Positions 8,568 to 17,507 of a DNA stretch of 64,000 nt are shown here, one piece after another. The notes under the pieces were generated by a model that worked only from the letters and a program-made list of their open reading frames with translations, did no database searches and was not told the origin of the DNA. Origin of the DNA: Candidatus Saccharibacteria bacterium CG_4_10_14_0_2_um_filter_52_9 (GTDB lineage Bacteria > Actinomycetota > Acidimicrobiia > Acidimicrobiales > RAAP-2); contig CAJCJA010000002.1 in assembly GCA_903970515.1 (NCBI GenBank), positions 1-64,000 of the forward strand, written 5' to 3'. A program made the translations under genes and the position numbers. Each line of letters opens with the position of its first letter. Within the stretch, counting starts at the first letter, position 1.

Positions 8568-9614
8568 ATGTCGGAACTGGATCGAACGTCGCCAGGCGGC
8601 GAGCTGTGGAGTTTCGTCGGTGATCTCCCGCTTCCACTTTATTTGATCGACCTCTCCACGTACAAGATCATCAATGCCACTGGGGACTTGATGGCCATCA
8701 TCGAGCGACCCGTCGAAGATGTCATTGGGCATCAAGTGTTCGATCTCTACAATCCTCGAGAACACAAGAATATCGACACGGCGCTCTCGTCGCTCGCGAA
8801 GGGTTCCATCGATTTCTTCCGCTCACGGCGAATTCTCGCGTACCCTTCGACTGGCACACACGGCGTCACGGTGTGGGTCAAGGTGCTTGAATTCGGGGAT
8901 CAGAAAGTGGGGCTCGCCGAGGTTTGTAACCGCTACGACGCTGTCGAGAGCCCCCTCTTGCAGTACCTAGGTTTCACGCCGCAAAAGATCGCGGCAGGAT
9001 TCACCGACGCAAAAGGCATCGTGACGGCGGTGAGCAACGATGTCGAATCACTTGTCGGTATCCCCGCCGCTCGCCTGGTGGGTCACCACTTGCTCAACGA
9101 CGCCGATCAGCGTCGCTGGGAGGAGATGTACGCGTCACCACCGGTGATGGGCGGCTATTCAATTTCGCACACCCTCGAACGTGAAGAAGTCAATGGCGTG
9201 GCGATACGAACTCGATGCATCCTCACCAGCTTCGCTAACTCCTCCGTGCGATGTTTCATTTTGATTGGCGAGCCGAAAAACCTGGTCAAGAACGCGAACG
9301 CTCGCATTGCGGAACTCGAGCAACGGCTGTGGCGGATCGCTGGTGAAGTCCAGGCGAGTGGTGTCTTTGATCCCGTCAAGAGTATTCCGGATCTCACCAA
9401 GTTCGACCAGATGGGTTCGCTGAGTGGAAGAGAATGGGAGGTGCTCACTCGACTCTTAAGCGGCGAGCGAGTCGCTTCGATCGCGCGGGTTCTCTTCGTG
9501 AGCCAAAGTACGATTCGCAACAATCTCAGTTCGATCTTTCGGAAGTTCGGCGTTCACTCGCAAGCGGAACTCTTGACGCTCTTGGCGCACCCGAAAGAAG
9601 AGTCGGTTCGTTAA
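8568..9614 (+). CDS. PAS-domain LuxR-family transcriptional regulator
   Basis: 348 residues. Two PAS-like sensor segments are visible (about 15-115 and 130-245; for example LPLYLIDLSTYKIINATG and GFTDAKGIVTAVSNDVESL). A helical linker and a C-terminal LuxR/FixJ helix-turn-helix (about 285-340) follow; SQSTIRNNLSSIF is the recognition helix and KFGVHSQAELL closes the motif. There is no receiver domain, so the input is probably a ligand, redox or protein contact at PAS. ATG 8568 follows AGAGGTG; an upstream ATG at 8511 is less likely. The protein has a paralogue of the same architecture at 14981-16099. Divergent orientation to kaiC suggests it may regulate, or respond to, the Kai pair; this is inference. 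Confidence 0.85.
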   Translation: MSELDRTSPGGELWSFVGDLPLPLYLIDLSTYKIINATGDLMAIIERPVEDVIGHQVFDLYNPREHKNIDTALSSLAKGSIDFFRSRRILAYPSTGTHGVTVWVKVLEFGDQKVGLAEVCNRYDAVESPLLQYLGFTPQKIAAGFTDAKGIVTAVSNDVESLVGIPAARLVGHHLLNDADQRRWEEMYASPPVMGGYSISHTLEREEVNGVAIRTRCILTSFANSSVRCFILIGEPKNLVKNANARIAELEQRLWRIAGEVQASGVFDPVKSIPDLTKFDQMGSLSGREWEVLTRLLSGERVASIARVLFVSQSTIRNNLSSIFRKFGVHSQAELLTLLAHPKEESVR

Positions 9615-9652
9615 CTTGTCGGAATCCGGTTGGACCGTGTTTCCTTTTCGAT

Positions 9653-12646
9653 TTACTCCGAAGCAGGCTTCGAACACAAGAGCGATGTCGCTTCAGTGAA
9701 ATCGACCGCTCGGCTCCAAAGGAAACCTTGACCGATTTTGCAACCCATACGCTGCAATGTTTCCCTCTGTGCTTCGACCTCGATGCCTTCAGCGACGATT
9801 CTCAGATCTAGCACGGCGGCGATGCCCATGATTGCCTTGATGAGCGTCGATTCCTCGCCATTCGCTGGAAGCGTGGCGACCATTCCCTTGTCGATTTTCA
9901 TGTAGTCGAATGGATACTCGTGAAGTCGAAGCATCGACGAATAGCCCGTGCCAAAGTCATCGAGGGCGAGTTGCACGCCGAGTTCCTTCAATCCTTGCAG
10001 CACCGCGAGCGCCGATTCAGGGTTGGTCATCGAAGATTCAGTAATCTCGATGCAAAGTTGTCCAGGGTCGATATCCTCTTCGAGCAGAACTTCTTGAACG
10101 ACACCAACGATCGTTTCGTTGATTTGCGTCGGCGAGAGATTGAGCGCAACCGTGATTCGATTATTCAATCGAAGTGAGCGCCACGTGCGCAGTGCCTGAC
10201 AGGTCGTGCGAAGCACCGACTTGAAAATCGCGTCGATGAGTCCGCTTTCCTCGGCGAGGGGAATGAACTCATCGGGCGAAATCGCTCCGAGCTTCAAGTG
10301 TCGCCAACGGGCCAGCGCCTCGAAGCCGATTATCTCGCCCGTCGAAAGGGACACGACGGGCTGAAAGTACGTCTTGATGGCGTCGTTTTCGATGGCATTG
10401 ATGAGTTCGTCACGCAAATGACTTCTTCGAACGAGTTCATCGTGCGACGTGGCGTCAAAGACGCCGTAATTCGAGAAGCCGAGCTGACTCGCCGAGGACA
10501 TGGCGATATCGGCACCGCGAAGGAGTTCATCCGCGTTCGCGTCGCGCCAAACCAGAACCACACCCACGCGAAGGGCGTAGGGTACCTTCTCCATTCCAAC
10601 TGACAGGGGCATTCGGGAATGTTCGACGAGTTGCGCGGCAAAGGCGATCGCCTCATCGGATGAATCAAGGTATTCCATGCAAAGGGCGAATTCGGTGCCG
10701 CCAAAATGCGCGAGGAAGTCGTCCGGGCGAAGCTCGTTCGAGAACGTCCGAGCCCAGGCTTCCATAGCGTCCTCTCGGGACGCCAAGCCGGTTCGCCCGT
10801 GCACCGCGGCCTTTTCTTCGAAATCAACGAGGACCACGGCGAGGGACTTCGACGTTTCGCGAGAACGTATGAGGACCGCATCGAGATGCTCGAGGAACAG
10901 GCGTCGATTGGGAAGTCCCGATTGCGAGTCGTGGCGCGCCTGGTAGGCGAGCTGGTCCTCGAGTTCTCGCAAGTCGCGTATGTCAATGGACGCCGAGAGG
11001 GTCCCGTGGAAGTCCAACTCCTCGATGTGAATATTCTCGACCTTCGCGCGTACGGGGATCAGCGTGGCGTCAGCGCGCCGGGCGTCGTAGGTGCCTTCCC
11101 ATGAGCCGTATTCGGCGAGCGATTCGCCCACGACATGGGCGAAGCTGTGTCGTACCCCTAGATCGGACATGCTTCTGCCGATCGCGTCATCCTTGGAAAA
11201 TCCGTAGATCTCCTCGGCGCTTTGATTCCAGTAGACGATCGTTTCGCACTCGTCGTAGACAATGACGGCGGCTGGGAGGCGCTCGAGCAATCTCGACTCG
11301 AGGTTGCGAGCGATGCTGGCGAACTTTCGATTGGTCACGTCGTGACCAATCACCGTGATGGCCTTTATATCGGGATCGTCCAGTCGATTGGTCGCCCGGA
11401 GGTCGAGAATGTGCTGGCGTCGTCGCTCGTCGTAGACGCGAAGTTCCACTTGCTCGCTGGCCATTGGCTTGGCGACGAGGCGAGCGAGTAGCTCGTGAGC
11501 TTTCTGCACGTCGGCGGGTACCAAATTGGCGAATCCATTGAACGAAGTGGCCGTGAAGTCTGTCGTGCCGAGAATATTTCGAGTGGACAGTGAGCGCTCG
11601 AGCACGTTGCCGTTCACGTCCAGCAGCGCGAAGACTCTCGGCTCGTCGGAATGTTCATCCGCGTGGATCTGTTCAACGTGGTGCGTCGCACCGTGATTTT
11701 CGTCGCCGGCCATTTGTTCACTGAGTCGCACGTCGGTGATATCAATGTGCGATACGTGAGCGTACTCCCCAGCGGCGACGACTCGTACGCTTCGCCAATG
11801 ATCTTGACCATCGAACGGGCAGTAGTAGTCGCAACTGAAACGATTGATGTCGCCGACGAGCACTGATCGAATGCCTCGCGCGACGTCACGCGCTTCCTTC
11901 GCGAACTCGTCACTGGCGTGATCGCACGTCGTCAGATAATTCGCACCTACTCCCGTTTTTCCCGCGGGCACACCGCTGCGTAGCTCTAGCTCGCGCCAGG
12001 TGTGATTTACCGAAACGATGAGGCCGGTTCGATCGATGATCGCCGAGGGCACTTTCAATTCTTCAAAGGCCGCCGCCGCGATCAATTCTTCTTCGTTGAT
12101 GAGAGGGGGACCCGATCGGCGTCGAAGCGCATTGGTGATGGTCTCGCGGAGAACGGGGGTACTCAATTCATCCTTGTCAACGACACCGTCGGCCCCGTGC
12201 GACAGCGCTTCGAAGTGCAACGATTTTTCCGCGACGCTCGCGAGTACGACGATCGGGGAGTGGGGGGCGCTGCGAGCAAGGACACTGAGGCCACTGAATT
12301 CTCGGGTGTCGGGCAGACTCAAGTCGAGAAAGATGACGTCAAAGGATGAGTCGCTGATCAGACTGCACGCGTCATCGATCGTCTCAACGACCCGTACTTC
12401 AACGTCGTGATTGATCTCGAGCAGCGCCTCTCGTAACAAGATCTGGTCGACGGCGCTGTCTTCGATGACGAGCGCTCGACGAAAGACATCGCTGGATAGG
12501 GCTACTTCGTTTGTGGGTGGATCTTGCTCGGCGCCAGATCTTGTTGAGCGAGGCGTCGCCAGAGATGACGCGGCGTTGCGCGTTCGCTTTGCATCTGATG
12601 CGCCGGAGTCCTCAAAACTGAAGAGGCGGTGCTCACTGGGATTCAT
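9653..12646 (-). CDS. REC-PAS-GGDEF-EAL protein with degenerate GGDEF and intact EAL
   Basis: 997 residues. The receiver domain (about 57-175) has acidic residues in IEDS and the phosphoacceptor Asp108 in FLDLSLPD. Two or three PAS/PAC segments span about 190-560. The cyclase motif reads GGTEF (649-653, bases 10688-10702), so the metal-binding Asp is lost, although the RxxD site (RPDD) remains. The EAL domain is complete: EAL at 776-778, NLS Asn, EITE Glu, DDFGTG, KID Lys, AEG Glu and GQG. I infer a c-di-GMP phosphodiesterase controlled by phosphorylation and PAS input. The gene lies 46 bases downstream of the kinase-like gene on the same strand, so the two are likely co-transcribed. Confidence 0.9.
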   Translation of the reverse strand: MNPSEHRLFSFEDSGASDAKRTRNAASSLATPRSTRSGAEQDPPTNEVALSSDVFRRALVIEDSAVDQILLREALLEINHDVEVRVVETIDDACSLISDSSFDVIFLDLSLPDTREFSGLSVLARSAPHSPIVVLASVAEKSLHFEALSHGADGVVDKDELSTPVLRETITNALRRRSGPPLINEEELIAAAAFEELKVPSAIIDRTGLIVSVNHTWRELELRSGVPAGKTGVGANYLTTCDHASDEFAKEARDVARGIRSVLVGDINRFSCDYYCPFDGQDHWRSVRVVAAGEYAHVSHIDITDVRLSEQMAGDENHGATHHVEQIHADEHSDEPRVFALLDVNGNVLERSLSTRNILGTTDFTATSFNGFANLVPADVQKAHELLARLVAKPMASEQVELRVYDERRRQHILDLRATNRLDDPDIKAITVIGHDVTNRKFASIARNLESRLLERLPAAVIVYDECETIVYWNQSAEEIYGFSKDDAIGRSMSDLGVRHSFAHVVGESLAEYGSWEGTYDARRADATLIPVRAKVENIHIEELDFHGTLSASIDIRDLRELEDQLAYQARHDSQSGLPNRRLFLEHLDAVLIRSRETSKSLAVVLVDFEEKAAVHGRTGLASREDAMEAWARTFSNELRPDDFLAHFGGTEFALCMEYLDSSDEAIAFAAQLVEHSRMPLSVGMEKVPYALRVGVVLVWRDANADELLRGADIAMSSASQLGFSNYGVFDATSHDELVRRSHLRDELINAIENDAIKTYFQPVVSLSTGEIIGFEALARWRHLKLGAISPDEFIPLAEESGLIDAIFKSVLRTTCQALRTWRSLRLNNRITVALNLSPTQINETIVGVVQEVLLEEDIDPGQLCIEITESSMTNPESALAVLQGLKELGVQLALDDFGTGYSSMLRLHEYPFDYMKIDKGMVATLPANGEESTLIKAIMGIAAVLDLRIVAEGIEVEAQRETLQRMGCKIGQGFLWSRAVDFTEATSLLCSKPASE

Positions 12647-12692
12647 TGCGACCCGCTAGTGTACGTGCGGCGAGACGAGACATCCGACCACG

Positions 12693-14795
12693 TCACTCAC
12701 TCTCTCGCGATGGCGCCAAAGTGAACCAGATGGTTGAGCTAGCTTCGACGTCACGGTGGCTGCCAAAGTCGCCACCGTGCGCGTTGACGATCCGCGCCGC
12801 GATGGCAAGATCGAGCCCCGTACCCGCGAAGGTGTTGCGAGCGTGGGGGCGTTGGAGCATCTGCACTGCCGTCGTGGGGCGCTCAATGTCCTGCAGGACG
12901 CTGCGCGTGACCACGGTTACCTTCGTGCAACCAGCTTCAGAAGTATTGGACGTCACCTCAATGGCGATGTGTTCACCCTCATCATGCGACGACAAGGAGT
13001 GGCGCAACACATTCTCGAAGACTTGTATTAGCAGGGTACGGTTCGCGTGAACGCTCGCGAGGTCACCAACGTTGAGCTCCAAGTCGAAACGGTCGAGCTC
13101 GAGCACCATGTTGGACATCGCGATATCCAAGACGCGGTTCAGTTCCACGTTCTCCGACGGCGGAGTCCCCGACCCGGTCGCGGCGAAGTTCTGGAGGTTG
13201 GCGATCATTGCGCGCATTCGCAAGCAAGCATTGGACGTGTGCCGCAGGTATTCATTGGCGTCGTCGCCGAGCTGATCGTGATATTTGCGCTCAAGGAGTG
13301 AGACCATCCCCGTGATGGCTCGTAACGGTTCGGCGAGGTCGTAGGCCGTCACGTACGCAAAGCGTTCGAGTTCCTCACTCGACTCCTTAAGTCGACGATC
13401 ACGGAGTTCCAACTCTTGACGCGCAACATCGAGCTCGTGCTGGGACTTCTTCTCGGGCGCGAGGTTTCGCGCGCGCGACAAAACGCCAAAGACGCGACCC
13501 TTGACATTTCGAATCGGCGAAAGCGTTTCCTCAACAACGAGTTGCTGTCCGTCGCGTCGCGTTCGCTGAATCTCGGAGCGGTCCACTCGCTCAGCAGAAT
13601 CATCCTTCAGCATCCGAAGCAGTTCTTCCGCGGCAGAGGGGAGTACCTCGCTCACCGAGGCGGCGAACGCTTGCTCGTAACTGATGCCGTAGAGCAACTC
13701 GGCGCCGCGGTTCCAGCTCATCACTCGTCCGTCCACGTCGATGGCGACAACGGCATCTTCCACGCAGTCAAGGATGTCGCTGAGGACAACTTGTTCGACT
13801 TCGTTTCGACGAATTGCAGAATTCGGCCAATCAATCGTCATTAAACTTGACATTGGAGAGTGGCTGACCTCGCTTCCGACGTTGCCCTCGGAAGATGATG
13901 TGGGCGAAAATAACGGTTCGTCAAGCAAGTCGATTGAATTCGTAACGTCCACGCACGTGCACACCACTTGGCTGGACTCGTCACCTTCGCCCGGAGCGAG
14001 TTCGGCGACGACTTGGAGCGTACGGGGTTCGCCATCCGGGCGAAGGACGTGCAACACGAATTCGCAATGAGAAGTGCTCACGACGCTGCGCAACGATGTT
14101 TCCACGTGCTCTCGCTCGTCTTGCGCGACGAGTTGGACGAATTCGACGAGATTCCTGTCCCAGTTGTCGCTCGAGACCCCGAGAATGTCGTACATCTCCC
14201 TCGTGAGCAAGAAGACTTGTTCAGTGTCTACGTCGAATGCGAAGATGCCCAAGCGAGTGTGTCGCGCGGCGCGGCTCGACTGCTGCGCCGCACCATTCTG
14301 GCGATCTCGAAGCAGCTCGATGTCGTACGCCAGTTCGTCGACCAAGGCGCGCAATTCGATGAGTTCACTCGTGCCGAAGGCGTCTTCGGTCTCGGCGTAG
14401 ACGGCGAGTGCGGCGATGACCCCATCGCTGGTGATAATCGGCAGCGCGCACGACGAACGGATTGTCAAGCCCGAGCGCTTGACTGGCGCAGTGCTCGCAT
14501 CGCGTGGTTTGGTATAGGTGGCGACTTGCACGGTGCCGAGGAGAATCGCCACGGTCACCGCGCTGTTGTAGGAATCGGGTCCTCGCCAGCTGTCCTTCAA
14601 ATCTTCCAAGTACTCCGTGTGTCCCGCGGACGCGATGGCGCGCACCGAGAAGTTGTCGGCAAACGCGGGCGCTCCAACCCACGCCAGCACATACTTGCCG
14701 GTCTCCATAAGTTGCATGCACGAGAGCGTGATAAGCGACGCCTCTTCGACGCTCGATTCGTTCCTCGGAGTGGGAACATGGTTCACTGGCTTCAT
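12693..14795 (-). CDS. GAF/PAS histidine-kinase-like protein lacking the phospho-accepting His
   Basis: 700 residues. An N-terminal GAF-like domain (about 15-165), a PAS (about 180-280), a second PAS (about 345-450, VVAIDVDGRVMSWNRGAE), a coiled coil, a HisKA-like helix pair and a C-terminal ATPase-like domain follow in order. The H-box reads FAYVTAYDLAEPLR. Relatives have SHDL at this place, so the phosphoacceptor is Tyr485 (bases 13341-13343). The ATPase domain keeps a G2-like GTGLDLAIA, but the N box is poor (VFENVLRHS) and no DxGxG is seen. It is probably a pseudokinase or scaffold. It has no membrane segment, so it is cytoplasmic. The REC protein encoded next could receive phosphate from elsewhere. 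Confidence 0.8.
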   Translation of the reverse strand: MKPVNHVPTPRNESSVEEASLITLSCMQLMETGKYVLAWVGAPAFADNFSVRAIASAGHTEYLEDLKDSWRGPDSYNSAVTVAILLGTVQVATYTKPRDASTAPVKRSGLTIRSSCALPIITSDGVIAALAVYAETEDAFGTSELIELRALVDELAYDIELLRDRQNGAAQQSSRAARHTRLGIFAFDVDTEQVFLLTREMYDILGVSSDNWDRNLVEFVQLVAQDEREHVETSLRSVVSTSHCEFVLHVLRPDGEPRTLQVVAELAPGEGDESSQVVCTCVDVTNSIDLLDEPLFSPTSSSEGNVGSEVSHSPMSSLMTIDWPNSAIRRNEVEQVVLSDILDCVEDAVVAIDVDGRVMSWNRGAELLYGISYEQAFAASVSEVLPSAAEELLRMLKDDSAERVDRSEIQRTRRDGQQLVVEETLSPIRNVKGRVFGVLSRARNLAPEKKSQHELDVARQELELRDRRLKESSEELERFAYVTAYDLAEPLRAITGMVSLLERKYHDQLGDDANEYLRHTSNACLRMRAMIANLQNFAATGSGTPPSENVELNRVLDIAMSNMVLELDRFDLELNVGDLASVHANRTLLIQVFENVLRHSLSSHDEGEHIAIEVTSNTSEAGCTKVTVVTRSVLQDIERPTTAVQMLQRPHARNTFAGTGLDLAIAARIVNAHGGDFGSHRDVEASSTIWFTLAPSRESE

Positions 14796-14980
14796 GAGCG
14801 GCGGAGGTCGAAGGTCGAGACATTCTGCGACGTGGGAACCGCGAATTGTTGCGTCACGCGGCGTCGGGTTGGCCGCGCGGGCTGAGAGCCCGGATTTTCA
14901 AAGAAATCGGTCACTGCGTAGTGCAAAACACAAGACGGATTTTGGGGAGCATGATATCTGATCGGGCAACATTGCATGCG

Positions 14981-16099
14981 TCAATTCTGGGCGTTGAGCA
15001 CCGAAAATACAATCGACAGAGTGTCCTGATGCAGTTGCGAAACGTCAGAATTGCTCAACAAATCGAGGAGTTCGGCTTGGGAGTGTACACCAAACTTCTG
15101 GAAGATTTCGCTGAGCGTGTTACGAACGGCGCTCGGACTTATGAAGAGCGCCGCGGCGATTGACGAGACGCGTTCTGCGCGCAGGAGTCGGCGCAACACT
15201 TCTAATTGGCGGGCGTTCAGTGCGTCAATTTGTGGCGAATGAGTATCCGGCGTCATCCGGTCGAACGAGTCGAGAACGCGACTGGCTTGAATCTCCTGCG
15301 CGATGCGCACTAGGTGAAGTTCGAGTTGCGAAGTTCGTTGCGAATGGCGCGTAGTGCGGATGACGGCGTGAAGGGAAATGATGAAGCACTGGTCTGTTGT
15401 ACCCGCGAGAGCCGTGAGGATGCACAGAGGCTCCAGTTCCTCTGACTGTTGGTCGCGCCGCGCCATTCGAAGTGCCACGGAGTGAGAGAGAGTGTAATTT
15501 TTCCTATCGTCAACGAGTGTACGAACGTGTTGTTCCTCGCTCGCCGTGAAGAGTCGATGACCAATTAGTTCCTCGCTACTGACACCAAGAACGTCACGAA
15601 CTTGAGAACTGACCGAGGTGACGATCCCGTCGCCATCGATGAGACCGACCACCACGTCGTGGCGAGAGTATTCGAAGTTCTCCGAAAAAATGAACGATTT
15701 GGGTTCGAGACCAATGTTCATCTCATTGAGCGCGAAACTCTTCCCTGCAGCATCGAAGGGCCAGACGCGCGTCCACAGAAATGATCCTTCCTCGGCGAGA
15801 ATGCGGGCGTCGGGTTCGCGTTTGCTCGTGTAGGACTCGACGTGTCGTTTTTCGAGTTGGCGCAGAGCGCCCATCATTTTGTTTCGTTCCTTCGTGGCGA
15901 TCAGAGCGGTCGCAGAATGGCGCAAGACGTCGGCGGCGGTCAGTCCCGTTTGTTCGATGAAAGTGTTGCTGGCGGCGACAATCGTGAGCGACTCGAGGTC
16001 AATGAGCGAAATCGCTAGCGAGAATTCGCCGTCGAGGAGAGTTCGTCGCTCGTCGCCCAGTGCTGAAGTGTCAACTTGGGCATCTTCGATAATCGCCAT
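14981..16099 (-). CDS. PAS-domain LuxR-family transcriptional regulator (paralogue)
   Basis: 372 residues with the same layout as the regulator at 8568-9614: PAS-like segment (SLAISLIDLESLTIVAAS), second PAS (VVVGLIDGDGIVTSVSSQV), a helical linker and a LuxR helix-turn-helix. The ends match almost motif for motif: SPSAVRNTLSEIFQKFGV here against SQSTIRNNLSSIFRKFGV there. The linker is also conserved (RIAQEIQAS against RIAGEVQAS), indicating duplication. ATG 16099 follows AGAGGATGG, favouring it over an in-frame start at 16210. It is the first gene of the minus-strand row leading into the kinase-like gene, after a 185-base gap. Confidence 0.85.
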   Translation of the reverse strand: MAIIEDAQVDTSALGDERRTLLDGEFSLAISLIDLESLTIVAASNTFIEQTGLTAADVLRHSATALIATKERNKMMGALRQLEKRHVESYTSKREPDARILAEEGSFLWTRVWPFDAAGKSFALNEMNIGLEPKSFIFSENFEYSRHDVVVGLIDGDGIVTSVSSQVRDVLGVSSEELIGHRLFTASEEQHVRTLVDDRKNYTLSHSVALRMARRDQQSEELEPLCILTALAGTTDQCFIISLHAVIRTTRHSQRTSQLELHLVRIAQEIQASRVLDSFDRMTPDTHSPQIDALNARQLEVLRRLLRAERVSSIAAALFISPSAVRNTLSEIFQKFGVHSQAELLDLLSNSDVSQLHQDTLSIVFSVLNAQN

Positions 16100-16298
16100 A
16101 AGTGTCCATCCTCTTGATGAACCCTTTGGCGCACATACACCATTGTAGGCGTCGGTTGCAAATCGCAATCGTTCCTTGTCGCATCGAGCCACGTGTCGGT
16201 GTCCTTGCAAAGAACGTTCGACTCACGTCGCTCGTTCGGTGCCAAGTCTGAGATCAGCGAAGTGGTGGTGTCCCGAGACGTGCGATTGAAGCGGTTGC

Positions 16299-16562
16299 TC
16301 AAGCGACTGACGGCGCGTTCGCCGACATTGACGACATTCGACTCACCTCGAGCGCCTCGCGGCCGCGCGCGCTCAAAGTGACAAAAGGCCCTACGCCGGG
16401 CTCGAAGTGTCGCACAAGGAGCCCGCGCGCATTAGCCTCCTCCCAGATTGGCAGGCGCGGGCAGGATGTTCGCCACGCGTCAAGCACGTCCGCATAGGAC
16501 CGTGGACCGGGGTACAACCATTCGAGAAGATCGAGGATCAAGTTGTCAACGGTGTTCTCCAC
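16299..16562 (-). CDS. Conserved small hypothetical protein (87 aa)
   Basis: 87 residues. The pattern LLEWLYPGPRSYADVLDAW, then TSCPRLPIWEEANARGLL and VTLSARGREAL, resembles a small winged-helix-like conserved family found in several phyla. No function is known to me. GTG 16562 is preceded by GAGGAG at a good distance. The last 15 residues (Ser/Met/Ala-rich) look like an unconserved tail. It follows xthA on the same strand with a hairpin between them. Confidence 0.65.
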   Translation of the reverse strand: MENTVDNLILDLLEWLYPGPRSYADVLDAWRTSCPRLPIWEEANARGLLVRHFEPGVGPFVTLSARGREALEVSRMSSMSANAPSVA

Positions 16563-16584
16563 GGCGCCTCCTCAATCCATCGTA

Positions 16585-16606
16585 GGCGTCGACGAGCATC
16601 GACGCC
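16585..16606. terminator. Hairpin between xthA and the small hypothetical gene
   Basis: A perfect 8-base-pair stem (GGCGTCGA / TCGACGCC) with a 6-base loop, just beyond the stop of xthA. No T-run follows on either strand, so it may be a factor-dependent terminator or an mRNA-stabilising structure. Confidence 0.4.
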
Positions 16607-16624
16607 CGGGCGTCGGACGTGAGT

Positions 16625-17422
16625 TTAGATTGACAGTGTGATGCTCACCGGGCAGTGATCGCTCCCCATGATGTCGGCGTGGATCTCGGCCGACTCGAGT
16701 CGAGGCGCAAGGTCCGACGACACGAGGAAGTAGTCGATGCGCCAACCCACGTTGTTGGCGCGGGCGTTGGAAAAATTCGACCACCAGGTGTAGTGACCGT
16801 TGCCCTGGGTGAAGACTCGAAACGAGTCCACGAAGCCGGCTTTCAAAAGGGCTTCGAATCCGCTGCGCTCTTCGCTGGTGAATCCCGCCTTACCGACATT
16901 GACCTTCGGATTGGCGAGGTCGTCATTCGTGTGCGCGACGTTGAGGTCGCCGCAGACCGCGACGGGTTTCTTCTTCATGAGCTTTTTCATGTAGTCAAGG
17001 AAGGCGGGATCCCATTTCTGATGCCGTAATGCGAGGCGGCTGAGGTCGCCCTTGGCGTTGGGCGTGTAGGCGGTGACCAGGTAAAAATCCTCGAATTCGG
17101 CGGTGACGACCCGCCCCTCGTCGTTGGGATTGCCGTAGGCGTCGCTCTCGAGCCCGTGCTTTTTCGCTATCGCCGAGGGCAAGCCGGTGACGACCGACAA
17201 CGGCGTGATCTTGGACGCGATGGCGGTACCCGAATAACCCTTCTTTGACGCCGAGTGCCAATATTGCTCGTAGCCCTCCAAGTTCGCGTCGACTTCGTGC
17301 TCTTGGGCCTTGGTCTCTTGCATGCAGATGATGTCGGGTTGCAGTGACTCGAGAAACGGTGCGAACAAGCCCTTTCGTTCGACCGCCCGAATCCCGTTCA
17401 CGTTCCATGACACGATGCGCAT
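16625..17422 (-). CDS. xthA: Exodeoxyribonuclease III (AP endonuclease)
   Basis: 265 residues of the exonuclease III/AP endonuclease family, which cuts DNA at abasic sites during base excision repair. Visible motifs are MRIVSWNVNGIRA (Asn metal ligand), CMQETKAQ (catalytic Glu), AYTPN (Tyr), VCGDLNVAH (Asp/Asn) and MGSDHCPV at the C-terminus (catalytic Asp-His pair). All active-site residues are present. ATG 17422 begins exactly at the family's N-terminal strand; the upstream TTG at 17437 adds only five residues. Confidence 0.95.
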   Translation of the reverse strand: MRIVSWNVNGIRAVERKGLFAPFLESLQPDIICMQETKAQEHEVDANLEGYEQYWHSASKKGYSGTAIASKITPLSVVTGLPSAIAKKHGLESDAYGNPNDEGRVVTAEFEDFYLVTAYTPNAKGDLSRLALRHQKWDPAFLDYMKKLMKKKPVAVCGDLNVAHTNDDLANPKVNVGKAGFTSEERSGFEALLKAGFVDSFRVFTQGNGHYTWWSNFSNARANNVGWRIDYFLVSSDLAPRLESAEIHADIMGSDHCPVSITLSI

Positions 17423-17507
17423 GCGCCATGGTAACAAGATGGGTTGTCGCGATGAGTCGCCATCGACGCCGCCCGCAAGGACAACGACAACGACTAAATT
17501 GTGGGGC

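Noticed and set aside
13968-14885. 305-residue plus-strand open frame
   Set aside because: Shadow of the kinase-like gene; low-complexity composition and no motif.
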